From an uncultured Sphingomonas sp. (GTDB lineage: Bacteria > Pseudomonadota > Alphaproteobacteria > Sphingomonadales > Sphingomonadaceae), in assembly GCA_913777325.1 (NCBI GenBank), contig CAJYSA010000058.1:1-50055 (forward strand): a stretch of 50,055 nucleotides of DNA. Direction: 5' to 3'. Numbering within the stretch: position 1 is the first letter of the stretch; every line of letters starts with the position of its first letter. Under the pieces are notes generated by a model, which made no database searches, had not been told where the DNA came from, and was given only the letters and a program-made list of their open reading frames with translations. Made by a program: the position numbers and the translations under genes. Shown here one piece after another: positions 8,270-16,631 of this stretch.

Positions 8270-8704
8270 TCAATCCGCCACCGCATCTTCCAGCGCGTGC
8301 ATGTCGTCGTCCGACAGGCCGAAATGATGTCCGATCTCGTGGATGGTGACATGCGCGACCAGATCGTCGAGCCGCACCCCCGTTTCGCACCATTCGGCCA
8401 GGATCGCCCGCCGATACAAGTGGATGCGATCGGGCATCGCGCCGCTGTCGAAGGCGCTTTTCTCGCCCAACGGCCGGCCATGATACAGCCCGGTCAGCTC
8501 CAGCGAATGCTCCAGTTCCAGCGCGGCCAGCGTCTCGGCATCGGCCTCCTCCTCGACCAGCAGCACGATCTCGCCGAGGTGCGCGCGGAACGCCGCCGGC
8601 AGCCGCGCGATGACTCCGCGCGCCTGCGCCTCGATCCGCGCTGCGGAGGGCGCCTCGCCCATCACGTCGCCCATTGCCTCTTGCCGGTCCATGCCGCCCG
8701 CCAT
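8270..8704 (-). CDS. Metallopeptidase family protein (minimal zincin, DUF1025/PF06262 type)
   Basis: 144 residues. The zinc motif HEIGHH (His122, Glu123, His126) followed by [12 protein letters not shown] is diagnostic for the small minimal-metalloprotease-like family. Soluble, with no signal peptide, so a cytosolic zinc peptidase is expected; no substrate is known for the family. Methionines at residues 1, 5, 11 and 15 are all possible starts, and the first is shown. It is divergent from phhB by 35 bases and leads into ccmA, so the three minus-strand genes may share a promoter here. Confidence 0.85.
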   Translation of the reverse strand: MAGGMDRQEAMGDVMGEAPSAARIEAQARGVIARLPAAFRAHLGEIVLLVEEEADAETLAALELEHSLELTGLYHGRPLGEKSAFDSGAMPDRIHLYRRAILAEWCETGVRLDDLVAHVTIHEIGHHFGLSDDDMHALEDAVAD

Positions 8705-8739
8705 ACCCGTGCGCGGACCACAGCGGAAGGGAGAGGGAC

Positions 8740-9042
8740 ATGGCCGAGACGATCGAACCGCTGAGCGAGGCCGAGCGCGCCGATGCGCTGGATGCGTTGC
8801 CGGACTGGGATTACGACGACGGACGCGACGCGATCACGCGCTCGATCGTGTTCACTGATTTTGCGGAGGCGTTCGGCTTCATGACGCAGGTCGCGTTGCT
8901 CGCCGAGCGAGCCGATCACCACCCTGAGTGGAGCAACGTCTGGAATCGCGTCGAAATCCTCCTGACGACCCATGACGCAGGGGGGCTGTCGGGGCGCGAT
9001 ATCGAACTGGCGACGGCGATCGACGCGATCCTGGGCGGCTGA
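8740..9042 (+). CDS. phhB: Pterin-4a-carbinolamine dehydratase
   Basis: Dehydrates 4a-hydroxytetrahydrobiopterin or the equivalent pterin, recycling the cofactor of phenylalanine hydroxylase. 100 residues, the normal size. The active-site block is visible as [14 protein letters not shown] (about 67-80), with the paired His and the Pro-Glu-Trp of the family, followed by [15 protein letters not shown]. The ATG at 8740 has an excellent ribosome site (GGAAGGGAGAGGG) ending a few bases before it, which excludes the in-frame GTG upstream at 8674. No phenylalanine hydroxylase is in the window. Confidence 0.94.
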   Translation: MAETIEPLSEAERADALDALPDWDYDDGRDAITRSIVFTDFAEAFGFMTQVALLAERADHHPEWSNVWNRVEILLTTHDAGGLSGRDIELATAIDAILGG

Positions 9043-9064
9043 CACGCTGATCCGGATCAACGTG
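9043..9064. promoter_or_regulatory. 22-bp near-perfect palindrome upstream of the YcgG/DUF1989 operon
   Basis: CACGC-TGATCCGGATCA-ACGTG: a perfect 12-bp palindrome at 9048-9059, extended by CACG/CGTG outer arms with one mismatched pair. It begins immediately after the phhB stop and 45 bases before the YcgG start. With no loop and no T-run, it fits a dimeric repressor operator better than a terminator, though either is possible. Confidence 0.45.
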
Positions 9065-9108
9065 ATTCAGCGGAACGTTTCGGGGCCGTCACCCGTACTC
9101 GCTGACCT

Positions 9109-9831
9109 ATGCCGGCACCCGAAACACCGATGTTCCGCTGGACGCATCATGCGCAGGCGGAACTGGAATCGCTCCTCCATCAACATGTCGCCGACCGCGC
9201 CTTTCCCTGTGTCGGGGCGAAGGCGGCGATGGCGCGCGGCACGCTGAACGTGCTGGCCTGCACGCGGCTCGACAGCGCGTGGGACGATCTGCGCATCCAC
9301 GACGGTCTGGTCGAATTCGCCGCCGCCTATCGGGCCGATCCCACGCTGTTCCGCAGCTTCGCGGTGGTGTTCGACGGGCCCGAGGATCTGGACGAAACCG
9401 CGTTCGAAGCGGCATTGTGGCAACGGGTCCAGTCGCTGTCCGACAAGGACGTGTGGCGCGGACAACCCTATGACACGCGCGTCAGCCACGACCCGACCGA
9501 CTCGCACTTCTCGCTCAGCTTCGGTGGCGAGGCGTTCTTCGTCGTCGGTCTGCATCCGCATGCCTCGCGCCCTGCACGGCGCTTCGCCCGCCCGACGCTG
9601 GTGTTCAACCTGCACGACCAATTCGAGCAACTGCGCGCCGATGGCCGGTACGAGACGATGCGCGAGGCGATCATGGTTCGCGATGAAGCGATCGCGGGGT
9701 CGCGCAACCCGATGCTCGCGCGGCATGGCGAGGTGAGCGAAGCGCGGCAGTATAGCGGACGTGCCGTCGACGCGGCGTGGCGCTGCCCGTTCCACTATGC
9801 CGGCGAGAATGAGGATGCGAGCCGCGCATGA
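9109..9831 (+). CDS. YqcI/YcgG family protein (GntA-like heme-dependent N-oxygenase family)
   Basis: 240 residues, soluble. The family signature is clear: an FPCVGAKAA block near residues 31-39, SHFSLSFGGEAFFVVGLHP (about 132-150), and the C-terminal NPMLARHG, SEARQYSGR and WRCPF. Characterised members of this family, such as the guanitoxin enzyme GntA and arginine N-hydroxylases of natural product pathways, are heme-dependent N-oxygenases acting on guanidino or amino groups. The substrate here is not known. It overlaps the DUF1989 gene by ATGA, so the two proteins probably act together. A second ATG at 9130 (MFRWTHH) is an alternative start. Confidence 0.85.
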   Translation: MPAPETPMFRWTHHAQAELESLLHQHVADRAFPCVGAKAAMARGTLNVLACTRLDSAWDDLRIHDGLVEFAAAYRADPTLFRSFAVVFDGPEDLDETAFEAALWQRVQSLSDKDVWRGQPYDTRVSHDPTDSHFSLSFGGEAFFVVGLHPHASRPARRFARPTLVFNLHDQFEQLRADGRYETMREAIMVRDEAIAGSRNPMLARHGEVSEARQYSGRAVDAAWRCPFHYAGENEDASRA

Positions 9832-10421
9832 CGGACAGACAGGTGCACGAGATCGCTCCGCGCAGCGGCGCGGGCTTCACGATCGCCGCCGGGCAGACGC
9901 TGACCGTGATCGATCCGCGGGGCGTACAGGTGGCAGACCTGCTCGCCTATAACGTCGCCGACGTGCGCGAGGTGCTGTCGTCCGGGCGGACGCTTGATTA
10001 TGCCGAGACGATCCGACTGACGACCGGGCACAAGCTTTACTCGAACCGGTCGAACGTGATGCTGGAGATCGTCGCCGACGATGTCGGGCGGCACGATTTC
10101 TTGCTGACGCCGTGCTCCTATGCGACGTTCGACCACTTCTATCCCGACCTGCCCCGGCACCGCGGCTGCTTCGGCAATCTCGCGGAAGCGCTTGCGCCAT
10201 GGGGCGTGACCGAGGACATGATCCCGGTGGCGTTCAACTGCTTCATGAACGTGCCCGTCGATGGCCCCACCGGACGGCTGGAGGTGCTGCCCCCCGTCAG
10301 CCGCGCGGGCGACCGGATCGTGCTGCGCGCGGCCATGGACTTGGTAATCGGGCTGACCGCCTGTTCCGCGCCCGCATCGAACGGGGGCAGCTTCAAGCCG
10401 ATCCACTACCGGATCGACTAG
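9828..10421 (+). CDS. DUF1989 (urea carboxylase-associated) family protein
   Basis: 197 residues. The fold signature is visible as GQTLTVIDPRGVQVADLLAYN near the N-terminus, then LYSNRSNVMLEI, the TPCSYATFD block (Cys about 88) and FNCFMNVPVDG (Cys about 139). Known DUF1989 proteins include the CgdAB carboxyguanidine deiminase subunits and proteins linked to urea or guanidine carboxylase. Here only one DUF1989 gene is present, and no carboxylase or allophanate hydrolase is adjacent. It is translationally coupled to the YcgG-like gene, which suggests a step in guanidino-nitrogen metabolism; the reaction itself is inference. It ends tail-to-tail with a small minus-strand gene. Confidence 0.87.
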   Translation: MTDRQVHEIAPRSGAGFTIAAGQTLTVIDPRGVQVADLLAYNVADVREVLSSGRTLDYAETIRLTTGHKLYSNRSNVMLEIVADDVGRHDFLLTPCSYATFDHFYPDLPRHRGCFGNLAEALAPWGVTEDMIPVAFNCFMNVPVDGPTGRLEVLPPVSRAGDRIVLRAAMDLVIGLTACSAPASNGGSFKPIHYRID

Positions 10422-10579
10422 ACGGTGGCGCGGCGCTCCGCCTCGTCGGCCCGTTCGGCATAGCGCGCGGCGAAATCGAGGTGGAGGCGCCGGATCGCGC
10501 CCTCGCACGCCGCGCGCGCGCGGCGCTTCTCGTCGATGACGCGCTGGCGGAAATAGGCGATGTCGCTGTGGGAGGACAT
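10418..10579 (-). CDS. Small conserved hypothetical protein, 53 aa
   Basis: Begins MSSHSDIAYFRQRVIDEKRR and ends in a charged, Arg/Ala/Glu-rich helix containing HLDFAARYAERADEAERR. A GGAG ribosome site lies about 8 bases before the ATG. Compact proteins with a D-x-x-Y-F/Y-R-x-R pattern followed by an Ala/Arg helix are common in sphingomonads and have no known function. Its TAG overlaps the DUF1989 TAG on the opposite strand. No membrane segment or signal is visible; it is probably a cytosolic helical protein. Confidence 0.7.
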   Translation of the reverse strand: MSSHSDIAYFRQRVIDEKRRARAACEGAIRRLHLDFAARYAERADEAERRATV

Positions 10580-10665
10580 GACCGATGCTCCTGATTCGAG
10601 GAATGGCGGTACGCGCTCAACGATCGGGAATGTGCGCCCCGAATCGCGCGCCTGCTCTCACCTGG

Positions 10666-10704
10666 ATCAACATCGCGGTGGCGAATTCGTACCATCGCGT
10701 TGAT
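10666..10704. promoter_or_regulatory. Imperfect dyad upstream of fdhD
   Basis: ATCAACATCGCGGTGG and, after a CGAATTCG centre, ACCATCGCGTTGAT form an interrupted inverted repeat that ends 8 bases before the fdhD ATG. It lies between two divergent genes. An operator or leader hairpin is possible; the function is inferred. Confidence 0.35.
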
Positions 10705-10712
10705 GTAGGGCA

Positions 10713-11489
10713 ATGACGACATCGTACGACTTCCGCCGGGTGACCCCCGACTCGCATGCCGGCCCGCACCGCCGCACCGTCGTCATCGAGTCGCCGGTCG
10801 CGATCGAGGTGAACGGCATCGGTTACGCGGTGATGATGGCGACTCCCGCCGACCTTGCCGACTTCGCGACCGGCTTCGCCTTGGCGGAGCGGATCGTGGC
10901 GACGCCGACCGAGATTCAGGCCCTCGACGTGCACGACGCGCCGGGCGGCACGATCGTGCGGCTGGCGGTGCCGGCAGAGCGCGCGGCGGCGGTGCTGGCA
11001 CGGGTGCGGCGGCGGACCAGCGACAGTTCATGCGGATTGTGCGGCATGGACAATCTCGATGCCGTGCACCGCGCCCTGCCCCGCGTACCGCCCGCCACCA
11101 CCGAACCGGCGGCGATCTTCGCCGCGCTGGCGGCGATGCGCGCGCATCAGCCGCTGAACCGCGCGACCGGGGCGGCACATGCGGCGATGCTATGTGCGCC
11201 CGATGGCGGGATCTGCCTGGCCCGTGAGGACGTCGGGCGCCACAATGCGTTCGACAAGCTGATCGGCGCGATGGCGCGGCAGCGGCTGGCCTGGGATGGC
11301 GGGTTCGCGCTGCTGTCCTCGCGCTGCTCCTACGAGCTGGTGGAGAAAGCCGCGCTGGCGGGGTGTCCGATGTTGGTGACGGTCTCCGCGGCGACCAGCC
11401 TGGCGCTGGAACGCGCAGCGGCGGCGGGGTTGACCCTGGTGTCGCTCGCGCGCGACGATGCGGTGCTTTTCTCCGATCCGAAACGTTAG
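10713..11489 (+). CDS. fdhD: Formate dehydrogenase accessory sulfurtransferase FdhD
   Basis: Transfers sulfur to the molybdenum cofactor of formate dehydrogenase-type enzymes before insertion. 258 residues, normal length. The functional CxxC is visible as SSCGLCG (Cys107 and Cys110), and the nucleotide/cofactor-binding part includes REDVGRHNAFDKLIG near residues 170-184, a hallmark of FdhD. The gene is followed directly by the FdhF/YdeP-type molybdoenzyme (6 bases between stop and preferred start), which is its likely client. It is divergent from the 53-aa gene across a dyad element. Confidence 0.96.
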   Translation: MTTSYDFRRVTPDSHAGPHRRTVVIESPVAIEVNGIGYAVMMATPADLADFATGFALAERIVATPTEIQALDVHDAPGGTIVRLAVPAERAAAVLARVRRRTSDSSCGLCGMDNLDAVHRALPRVPPATTEPAAIFAALAAMRAHQPLNRATGAAHAAMLCAPDGGICLAREDVGRHNAFDKLIGAMARQRLAWDGGFALLSSRCSYELVEKAALAGCPMLVTVSAATSLALERAAAAGLTLVSLARDDAVLFSDPKR

Positions 11490-11495
11490 GTGCCC

Positions 11496-13760
11496 ATGAC
11501 CGAGCAGCACGACGATCGCCCCGACTTCACCCCTTACGACGGCCCGGCGGGCGGATGGGGGTCGATGCGTTCGCTGGCCGACATCATCCCGCGCGAGAAG
11601 AACATTGCGCAGACCAGCGCCGAGCTGCTCCGGCAGAACAAGCATGACGGCTTCGCCTGCGTGAGCTGCGCCTGGAGCAAGCCCCACCCCCCCGGCCCCG
11701 TCGAATTCTGCGAGAATGGTGCAAAGGCGACCGCGTGGGAGATCACCAGCCAGCGCGTCACGCCCGATTTCTTCCGCCAGCACACGCTGACCGAGCTGCG
11801 CGGCTGGAGCGATTACCGGCTCGAGGAAGCCGGGCGGCTGACGCATCCGATGAAATATGATGCGGCGAGCGACAAATATGTCGTGGCGCCATGGGAGGAA
11901 GCGTTCCGCGCGATCGGCGCGCGGCTGAAGCCGCTGCCGCCCCGGTCGGTCGTCTTTTATGCGTCGGGCCGCGCCAGCCTGGAGACGTCGTACATGTGGC
12001 AGTTGATGGCGCGGCTGTACGGCAACCAGAACCTGCCCGACAGTTCGAACATGTGCCACGAATCAACATCGGTCGGGCTGAAGACCTCCATCGGCGTCCC
12101 GGTCGGCACGACCAAGCTGGAGGATTTCGACACCACCGACTGCATTCTGCACTTCGGCCAGAATGTCGCCACCAACAGCCCGCGCATGCTTCACCAGCTC
12201 CGCGCGGTGCACAAGCGCGGCGCCGAGATCATCGTGTTCAACCCGCTGAAGGAACGTGGGCTGGAACGGTTCACCGATCCGCAGAATCCGATAGAGATGG
12301 CGACGGGCAAGGAAACGCCGATCGCCACCCAATATCATCAGGTGAAGGCCGGCGGCGACATCGCGGCGATGATCGGCATCGCCAAATGGCTGCTGGCGAA
12401 CGACGCGATCGACCATGAGTTCATCGCCGAGCACACACACGATTTCGCGCCCTTCGCCGACAAGGTGCGCGCGACCGGCTGGGATGAGATCGAGCACGAA
12501 TCCGGGCTGACGCGCGCGGCGATCGAGCGCGCCGCCGCCGCCTACGGCCGCGCCAAGACCGCGATGGCGATCTATGGCATGGGGCTGACGCAGCACGTCA
12601 AGGGCGTCGACAACGTCCGGATGCTGGTCAACCTGATGCTGATGCGCGGCAACATCGGCAAGCCCGGCGCGGGGCTGTGCCCGGTGCGCGGACACAGCAA
12701 CGTGCAGGGTCAACGCACGGTCGGGATCACCGAGAAGACCGAACTGGCGCCGGTCGAGAAGCTCAAGGAGCGCTACGGCTTCGCCCCGCCCACCGAAAAG
12801 GGACTCGACACGGTCGAGACGTGTCGCGGCATCATCGACGGTACGGTAAAGGCGTTCCTGTCGCTGGGCGGCAATTTCGCGCGCGCGGTGCCGGAAACCG
12901 AGCTGGTCGAGGACGGCTGGGCGCGCATGGACCTGTCGGTGCAGATCGCGACCAAGCTGAACCGCAGTCACCTGATCCCCGCCGCGGGTGACACATGGCT
13001 GCTGCCCTGCCTGGGGCGGATCGAGCGCGACCTGCAGGCAAGCGGCCCGCAGCGCGTCACCGTCGAGGATTCGACGAGCGTCATTCATCCGTCGCTCGGC
13101 AAGGTCGAGCCGGCCAGCCCGCACCTGCTTTCCGAACCCGCGATCGTCGCCGGCATCGCCAAGGCGCTGCTCCCGCCCAATTCCGCGATCGACTGGGATG
13201 CGTGGGTCGGTGACTACAGCCTGATCCGCGACGAGATCGCGGCGGTGTTCCCGCAGTTCTTCGCGCGCTTCAACGCGCGGCTCGATGAGGAAAAGGGCGG
13301 CTTCTGGAAAGGCAACAAGGCCGCCGGTCGCGAATGGGATACCAAGAGCGGCAAGGCCGAATTCCTGGTGCCCGACGTGCTCAACGCCACCGGGTTCGCG
13401 CCGGCCGACGGGCGCTTCCGCTTGCTGACGCTGCGCTCGAACGATCAGTTCAACACGACGATCTACGGTTATTCGGATCGTTTCCGGGGGATCAACGGGA
13501 CGCGTCAGGTGGTGTTGATGAACCGCGCCGATATCGCGCGTGCCGGCGTCGTCGCCGGGCAGAAGGTGACGCTGGCGACGGACGCGGAGGACAATCAGGA
13601 CCGGCGCGTCGGCGATCTGATCGTCGTCGAATATGACGTGCCCGACGGATGCATCGCGGCATATTACCCGGAGTGCAACCCGCTGATTCCGCTGGCACAC
13701 CATGCCGAGGAAAGCCATGTGCCGGCGGCCAAATCGGTGCCCGTGCGGATCGTTGCCTAG
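11496..13760 (+). CDS. FdhF/YdeP family molybdopterin oxidoreductase
   Basis: About 754 residues, the size of the YdeP group of the DMSO reductase superfamily. N-terminal cysteines CVSC-x13-C (Cys55, Cys58, Cys72) are candidate iron-sulfur ligands. The bis-MGD domain follows, with YASGRASLETSYMWQ, the PDSSNMCHES block and CPVRGHSNVQGQRTVG, and a C-terminal molybdopterin dinucleotide domain (RSNDQFNTTIYGYSDR). YdeP-type enzymes are annotated as formate dehydrogenase-like, but their electron partner and substrate are generally unproven. No separate electron-transfer subunit is adjacent. The ATG at 11496 is preferred over the GTG at 11490. Coupling to fdhD supports Mo-cofactor sulfuration. Confidence 0.93.
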   Translation: MTEQHDDRPDFTPYDGPAGGWGSMRSLADIIPREKNIAQTSAELLRQNKHDGFACVSCAWSKPHPPGPVEFCENGAKATAWEITSQRVTPDFFRQHTLTELRGWSDYRLEEAGRLTHPMKYDAASDKYVVAPWEEAFRAIGARLKPLPPRSVVFYASGRASLETSYMWQLMARLYGNQNLPDSSNMCHESTSVGLKTSIGVPVGTTKLEDFDTTDCILHFGQNVATNSPRMLHQLRAVHKRGAEIIVFNPLKERGLERFTDPQNPIEMATGKETPIATQYHQVKAGGDIAAMIGIAKWLLANDAIDHEFIAEHTHDFAPFADKVRATGWDEIEHESGLTRAAIERAAAAYGRAKTAMAIYGMGLTQHVKGVDNVRMLVNLMLMRGNIGKPGAGLCPVRGHSNVQGQRTVGITEKTELAPVEKLKERYGFAPPTEKGLDTVETCRGIIDGTVKAFLSLGGNFARAVPETELVEDGWARMDLSVQIATKLNRSHLIPAAGDTWLLPCLGRIERDLQASGPQRVTVEDSTSVIHPSLGKVEPASPHLLSEPAIVAGIAKALLPPNSAIDWDAWVGDYSLIRDEIAAVFPQFFARFNARLDEEKGGFWKGNKAAGREWDTKSGKAEFLVPDVLNATGFAPADGRFRLLTLRSNDQFNTTIYGYSDRFRGINGTRQVVLMNRADIARAGVVAGQKVTLATDAEDNQDRRVGDLIVVEYDVPDGCIAAYYPECNPLIPLAHHAEESHVPAAKSVPVRIVA

Positions 13761-13767
13761 TCCAAAT

Positions 13768-13796
13768 TCCCCGGCGCCCTCGCGGGTGACCGGGGA
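13768..13796 (+). terminator. Possible terminator after the YdeP-type gene
   Basis: Seven-bp arms TCCCCGG (13768-13774) and CCGGGGA (13790-13796) start 8 bases after the stop codon and are followed by TAAT. A short inner CC/GG stem may add stability. There is only a weak T-run. Confidence 0.4.
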
Positions 13797-13864
13797 TAAT
13801 TGTGCGACAAATCGGCGTTAGCGCCACCGTCGTCGTCCGGCATTCGGGACGGCTGGGGTATGTT

Positions 13865-16627
13865 ATGCGTCTGTTCGTCCTGTTGCTCGCTTCCACCACG
13901 GCGCTTCCCGCCTTCGCGCAACAGGCCGCCACGCCACCGCCCGCCCCCAATCCGGCCGCGCAGACTCCTTCCCCTGCCGCCGCCGAACCGGAGAGCGACG
14001 AGGAAGCCAGCGAGGACATCGTCGTCACCGGTGCGCGCACACAGCGCGGGGCGGTGATCGGGGACGTCACGCCCGAGGAGCAATTGTCGCCCGCCGACAT
14101 CCGCAGCTACGGCGTCAGCTCGGTCACCGAACTGCTCAACGAACTGTCGCCGCAAACCCGCTCCGGGCGCGGGGCTGGCGGAGCGCCGGTGGTGCTGCTC
14201 AACGGGCGGCGCATCTCGGGCTTTCAGGAGATCCGCGACCTGCCGACCGAGGCGATCCAGCGCGTCGACATCCTGCCCGAGGAAGTTGCGCTGAAATACG
14301 GCTATCGCGCCGATCAGCGCGTGGTGAATTTCGTCCTGCGCCGCCGCTTCAGGGCGGTCACCACCGAACTGGAGGATCGCTTCGCGACCGAGGGCGGACG
14401 CAACACGCCCGGCGGCGAGCTGGACCTGCTGCGCATTCGGGGGGACAAGCGCGTCAACCTGCATCTGGAATACAGCCGCCCCGGCGCACTGACCGAGGCG
14501 GAGCGCGACATCATCCAGGCGCCGAACGCGGCGGCGATCGGCGGCAACGTGTCGTCGCTGAACCGTGGTGCGATCGATCCGCTGTTCGGCACCGCCACGA
14601 CGCTGGGCGTCCCCGCCGGCGCCGCGACGCAATCGCCCGCGCTGGGCGCCTTCTCAACGACGCGCAACGTCACCGATCAGGGTGCCTATCGAACCTTGCT
14701 GCCGCAGCAGCGGACGTTCAGCGCCAACGGCACCTATGCCACCACGATCTTCGGCAACGTCTCCGCCTCGCTGAATGCGACCGTCGACCATAATGTCACG
14801 CGCGCGCTGCGCGGGCTGGCGGAGGTCGACCTGGACCTGCCGGTCGGCAGCCCGTTCGCGCCGTTCGCGGTGCCGGTGCGGCTGACGCGCGCGTTCGACG
14901 ATGTGCCCGCGCTGACGCAGCGCGCCGAGACGACCGACCTGCATGTGGGCGGCACGCTGAACGGGGATCGCGGGCAGTGGCGCTGGTCGCTGACCGGCAA
15001 TCTCAACCGCGACGAAAGCAACACGGTGACCACCACCGGGCTGGATGCCGCCGCGCTGCAGGCCGGGATCGACGCCTTCGACCCGCTCGCCAACCCCTAT
15101 GCGCCACTGTCGCTGGGCGCGCTGCCGGCGGATCGCGGGCGATCGGTGGCGACCAGTGCCGGGCTGGATGCGCTGATGGCGGGGCCATTGTTCCTGCTGC
15201 CCGCCGGCTATGCCAACACCAGCATCCGTGTCGGCGCCTCGACCAGCGACTTCACCAGCGACTCGTTTCGGCGCGGGGTGGCGAGCAGCGCCGACATCGG
15301 GCGCGACGTGGCGAATGCGCAGATCAACCTCGACCTGCCGATCGCCAACAGGGCACAAGGCGTGTTGAGCGCGCTGGGCCGGCTGTCGATCAACGGCAAT
15401 CTGGCGGTCGATCAATTGTCCGACTTCGGCACGTTGTGGACGATCGGCTATGGCGCGAACTGGACACCGGTCGAGGGCGTTCGGCTGCTCGCCTCGGTCA
15501 CCGATCAGGATGAGGCGCCGTCCGCGCAGCAGCTCGGCAACCCCAGCGTCACCACCCCGGGCGTGCGGGTGTTCGATTACGTGCGCGGCACGACCGCCAC
15601 CGTCACCACCATCACCGGCGGCAATCCGAACCTGATCGCGGACAATCGCCACGCATTGAAGCTGGGGCTGGATATCAAGCCGTGGAGCACGCGGCAGCTC
15701 AACTTCCGTGCCGACTATACGCGACAGAGCACCGACGATCCGATCGCCGCCTTCCCCAGCGCCACCGCCGCGATCGAGGCCGCCTTCCCGGACCGCTTCA
15801 CGCGCGATGCGGGCGGCAACCTGCTGCGCATCGACTCGCGCCCGATCAACTTCGCGCGCAGCGAGACGTCGCAGCTGCGCTACGGCGTCAACCTGTCGTT
15901 CCGGATCAAGTCCGAACTCCAGAAGAAGATCGAGGCCTATCGCGCCGGCGAGGGACCGAACCCGTTCGAGGGACTGCGCCCGCCCGGTGGCGAACGGCGT
16001 CCCGACGGGCCGACCGCGGATCGTACCCGCCCTGACGGCAGCGCGATGAACGGCGGTCGCCCTGACGCCGGTGGCGGCTCGCCACGCGGCGGCGCGCCGG
16101 GCGGTGGCTTTCGCGGGCGTGGCGGCGGCGGTCAGGCCGGTGGGCGCGTGCAATTCGCCCTGTACCACACCTGGCACCTCACCGAGCGGGTCACGGTCGC
16201 CGACGGCGGCCCGGTGCTGGACCTGCTGAACGGCGATGCGATTGGCGCGGCGGGTGGTCAGCCGCGGCACGAGCTGGAGGGACAGGCCGGCTACGTCAAC
16301 AACGGGCTCGGCGCGCGGCTGTCGGTGAATTACCAGAGCGGCACGCGGGTCAACGGCGGGACGGCGGCAGCACCCGAGACGCTGGACTTCGGCGGGCTGG
16401 CGACCGCGAACCTGCGGCTGTTCGCCGATCTGGGCGGCAACATCGACTGGGTGCGCGCGCATCCGTGGATGCGCGGCGCGCGCGTCAGCATCCAGCTCGA
16501 CAATCTGTTCAACACACGCCGCGACGTGCGCGACCAGAGCGGCGCGGTGCCGATCGGCTTCCAGCCAGGCTATCTCGACCCAGTCGGGCGGACGATCCGC
16601 GTGTCGGTGCGCAAGCTATTCTTCTGA
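13865..16627 (+). CDS. TonB-dependent receptor with low-complexity insertion
   Basis: About 920 residues. A signal peptide (MRLFVLLLASTTALPAFA) is followed by a Pro/Ala-rich linker, a TonB-box-like EDIVVTGAR (residues 50-58) and a plug domain with GGAPVVLLNGRRISGFQEIRD-type sequence, then the outer membrane barrel ending in VRKLFF, whose terminal Phe is typical for BAM-assembled proteins. A Gly/Pro/Arg-rich segment at roughly residues 692-761 interrupts the barrel. The substrate is unknown: no siderophore or sugar genes adjoin it, and the nearest neighbour is a convergent ABC importer. The ATG at 13865 is chosen because it starts the signal peptide. Confidence 0.88.
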   Translation: MRLFVLLLASTTALPAFAQQAATPPPAPNPAAQTPSPAAAEPESDEEASEDIVVTGARTQRGAVIGDVTPEEQLSPADIRSYGVSSVTELLNELSPQTRSGRGAGGAPVVLLNGRRISGFQEIRDLPTEAIQRVDILPEEVALKYGYRADQRVVNFVLRRRFRAVTTELEDRFATEGGRNTPGGELDLLRIRGDKRVNLHLEYSRPGALTEAERDIIQAPNAAAIGGNVSSLNRGAIDPLFGTATTLGVPAGAATQSPALGAFSTTRNVTDQGAYRTLLPQQRTFSANGTYATTIFGNVSASLNATVDHNVTRALRGLAEVDLDLPVGSPFAPFAVPVRLTRAFDDVPALTQRAETTDLHVGGTLNGDRGQWRWSLTGNLNRDESNTVTTTGLDAAALQAGIDAFDPLANPYAPLSLGALPADRGRSVATSAGLDALMAGPLFLLPAGYANTSIRVGASTSDFTSDSFRRGVASSADIGRDVANAQINLDLPIANRAQGVLSALGRLSINGNLAVDQLSDFGTLWTIGYGANWTPVEGVRLLASVTDQDEAPSAQQLGNPSVTTPGVRVFDYVRGTTATVTTITGGNPNLIADNRHALKLGLDIKPWSTRQLNFRADYTRQSTDDPIAAFPSATAAIEAAFPDRFTRDAGGNLLRIDSRPINFARSETSQLRYGVNLSFRIKSELQKKIEAYRAGEGPNPFEGLRPPGGERRPDGPTADRTRPDGSAMNGGRPDAGGGSPRGGAPGGGFRGRGGGGQAGGRVQFALYHTWHLTERVTVADGGPVLDLLNGDAIGAAGGQPRHELEGQAGYVNNGLGARLSVNYQSGTRVNGGTAAAPETLDFGGLATANLRLFADLGGNIDWVRAHPWMRGARVSIQLDNLFNTRRDVRDQSGAVPIGFQPGYLDPVGRTIRVSVRKLFF

Positions 16628-16631
16628 CGCG

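Noticed and set aside
9043-9108. Guanidine riboswitch before the N-oxygenase operon
   Set aside because: Only a simple palindrome is visible, without the ACGR and pseudoknot elements expected of guanidine riboswitch classes.
9109-9831. Assigning the symbol gntA to the YcgG-like gene
   Set aside because: There are no other guanitoxin genes, and the family is wide; the substrate cannot be inferred from sequence alone.
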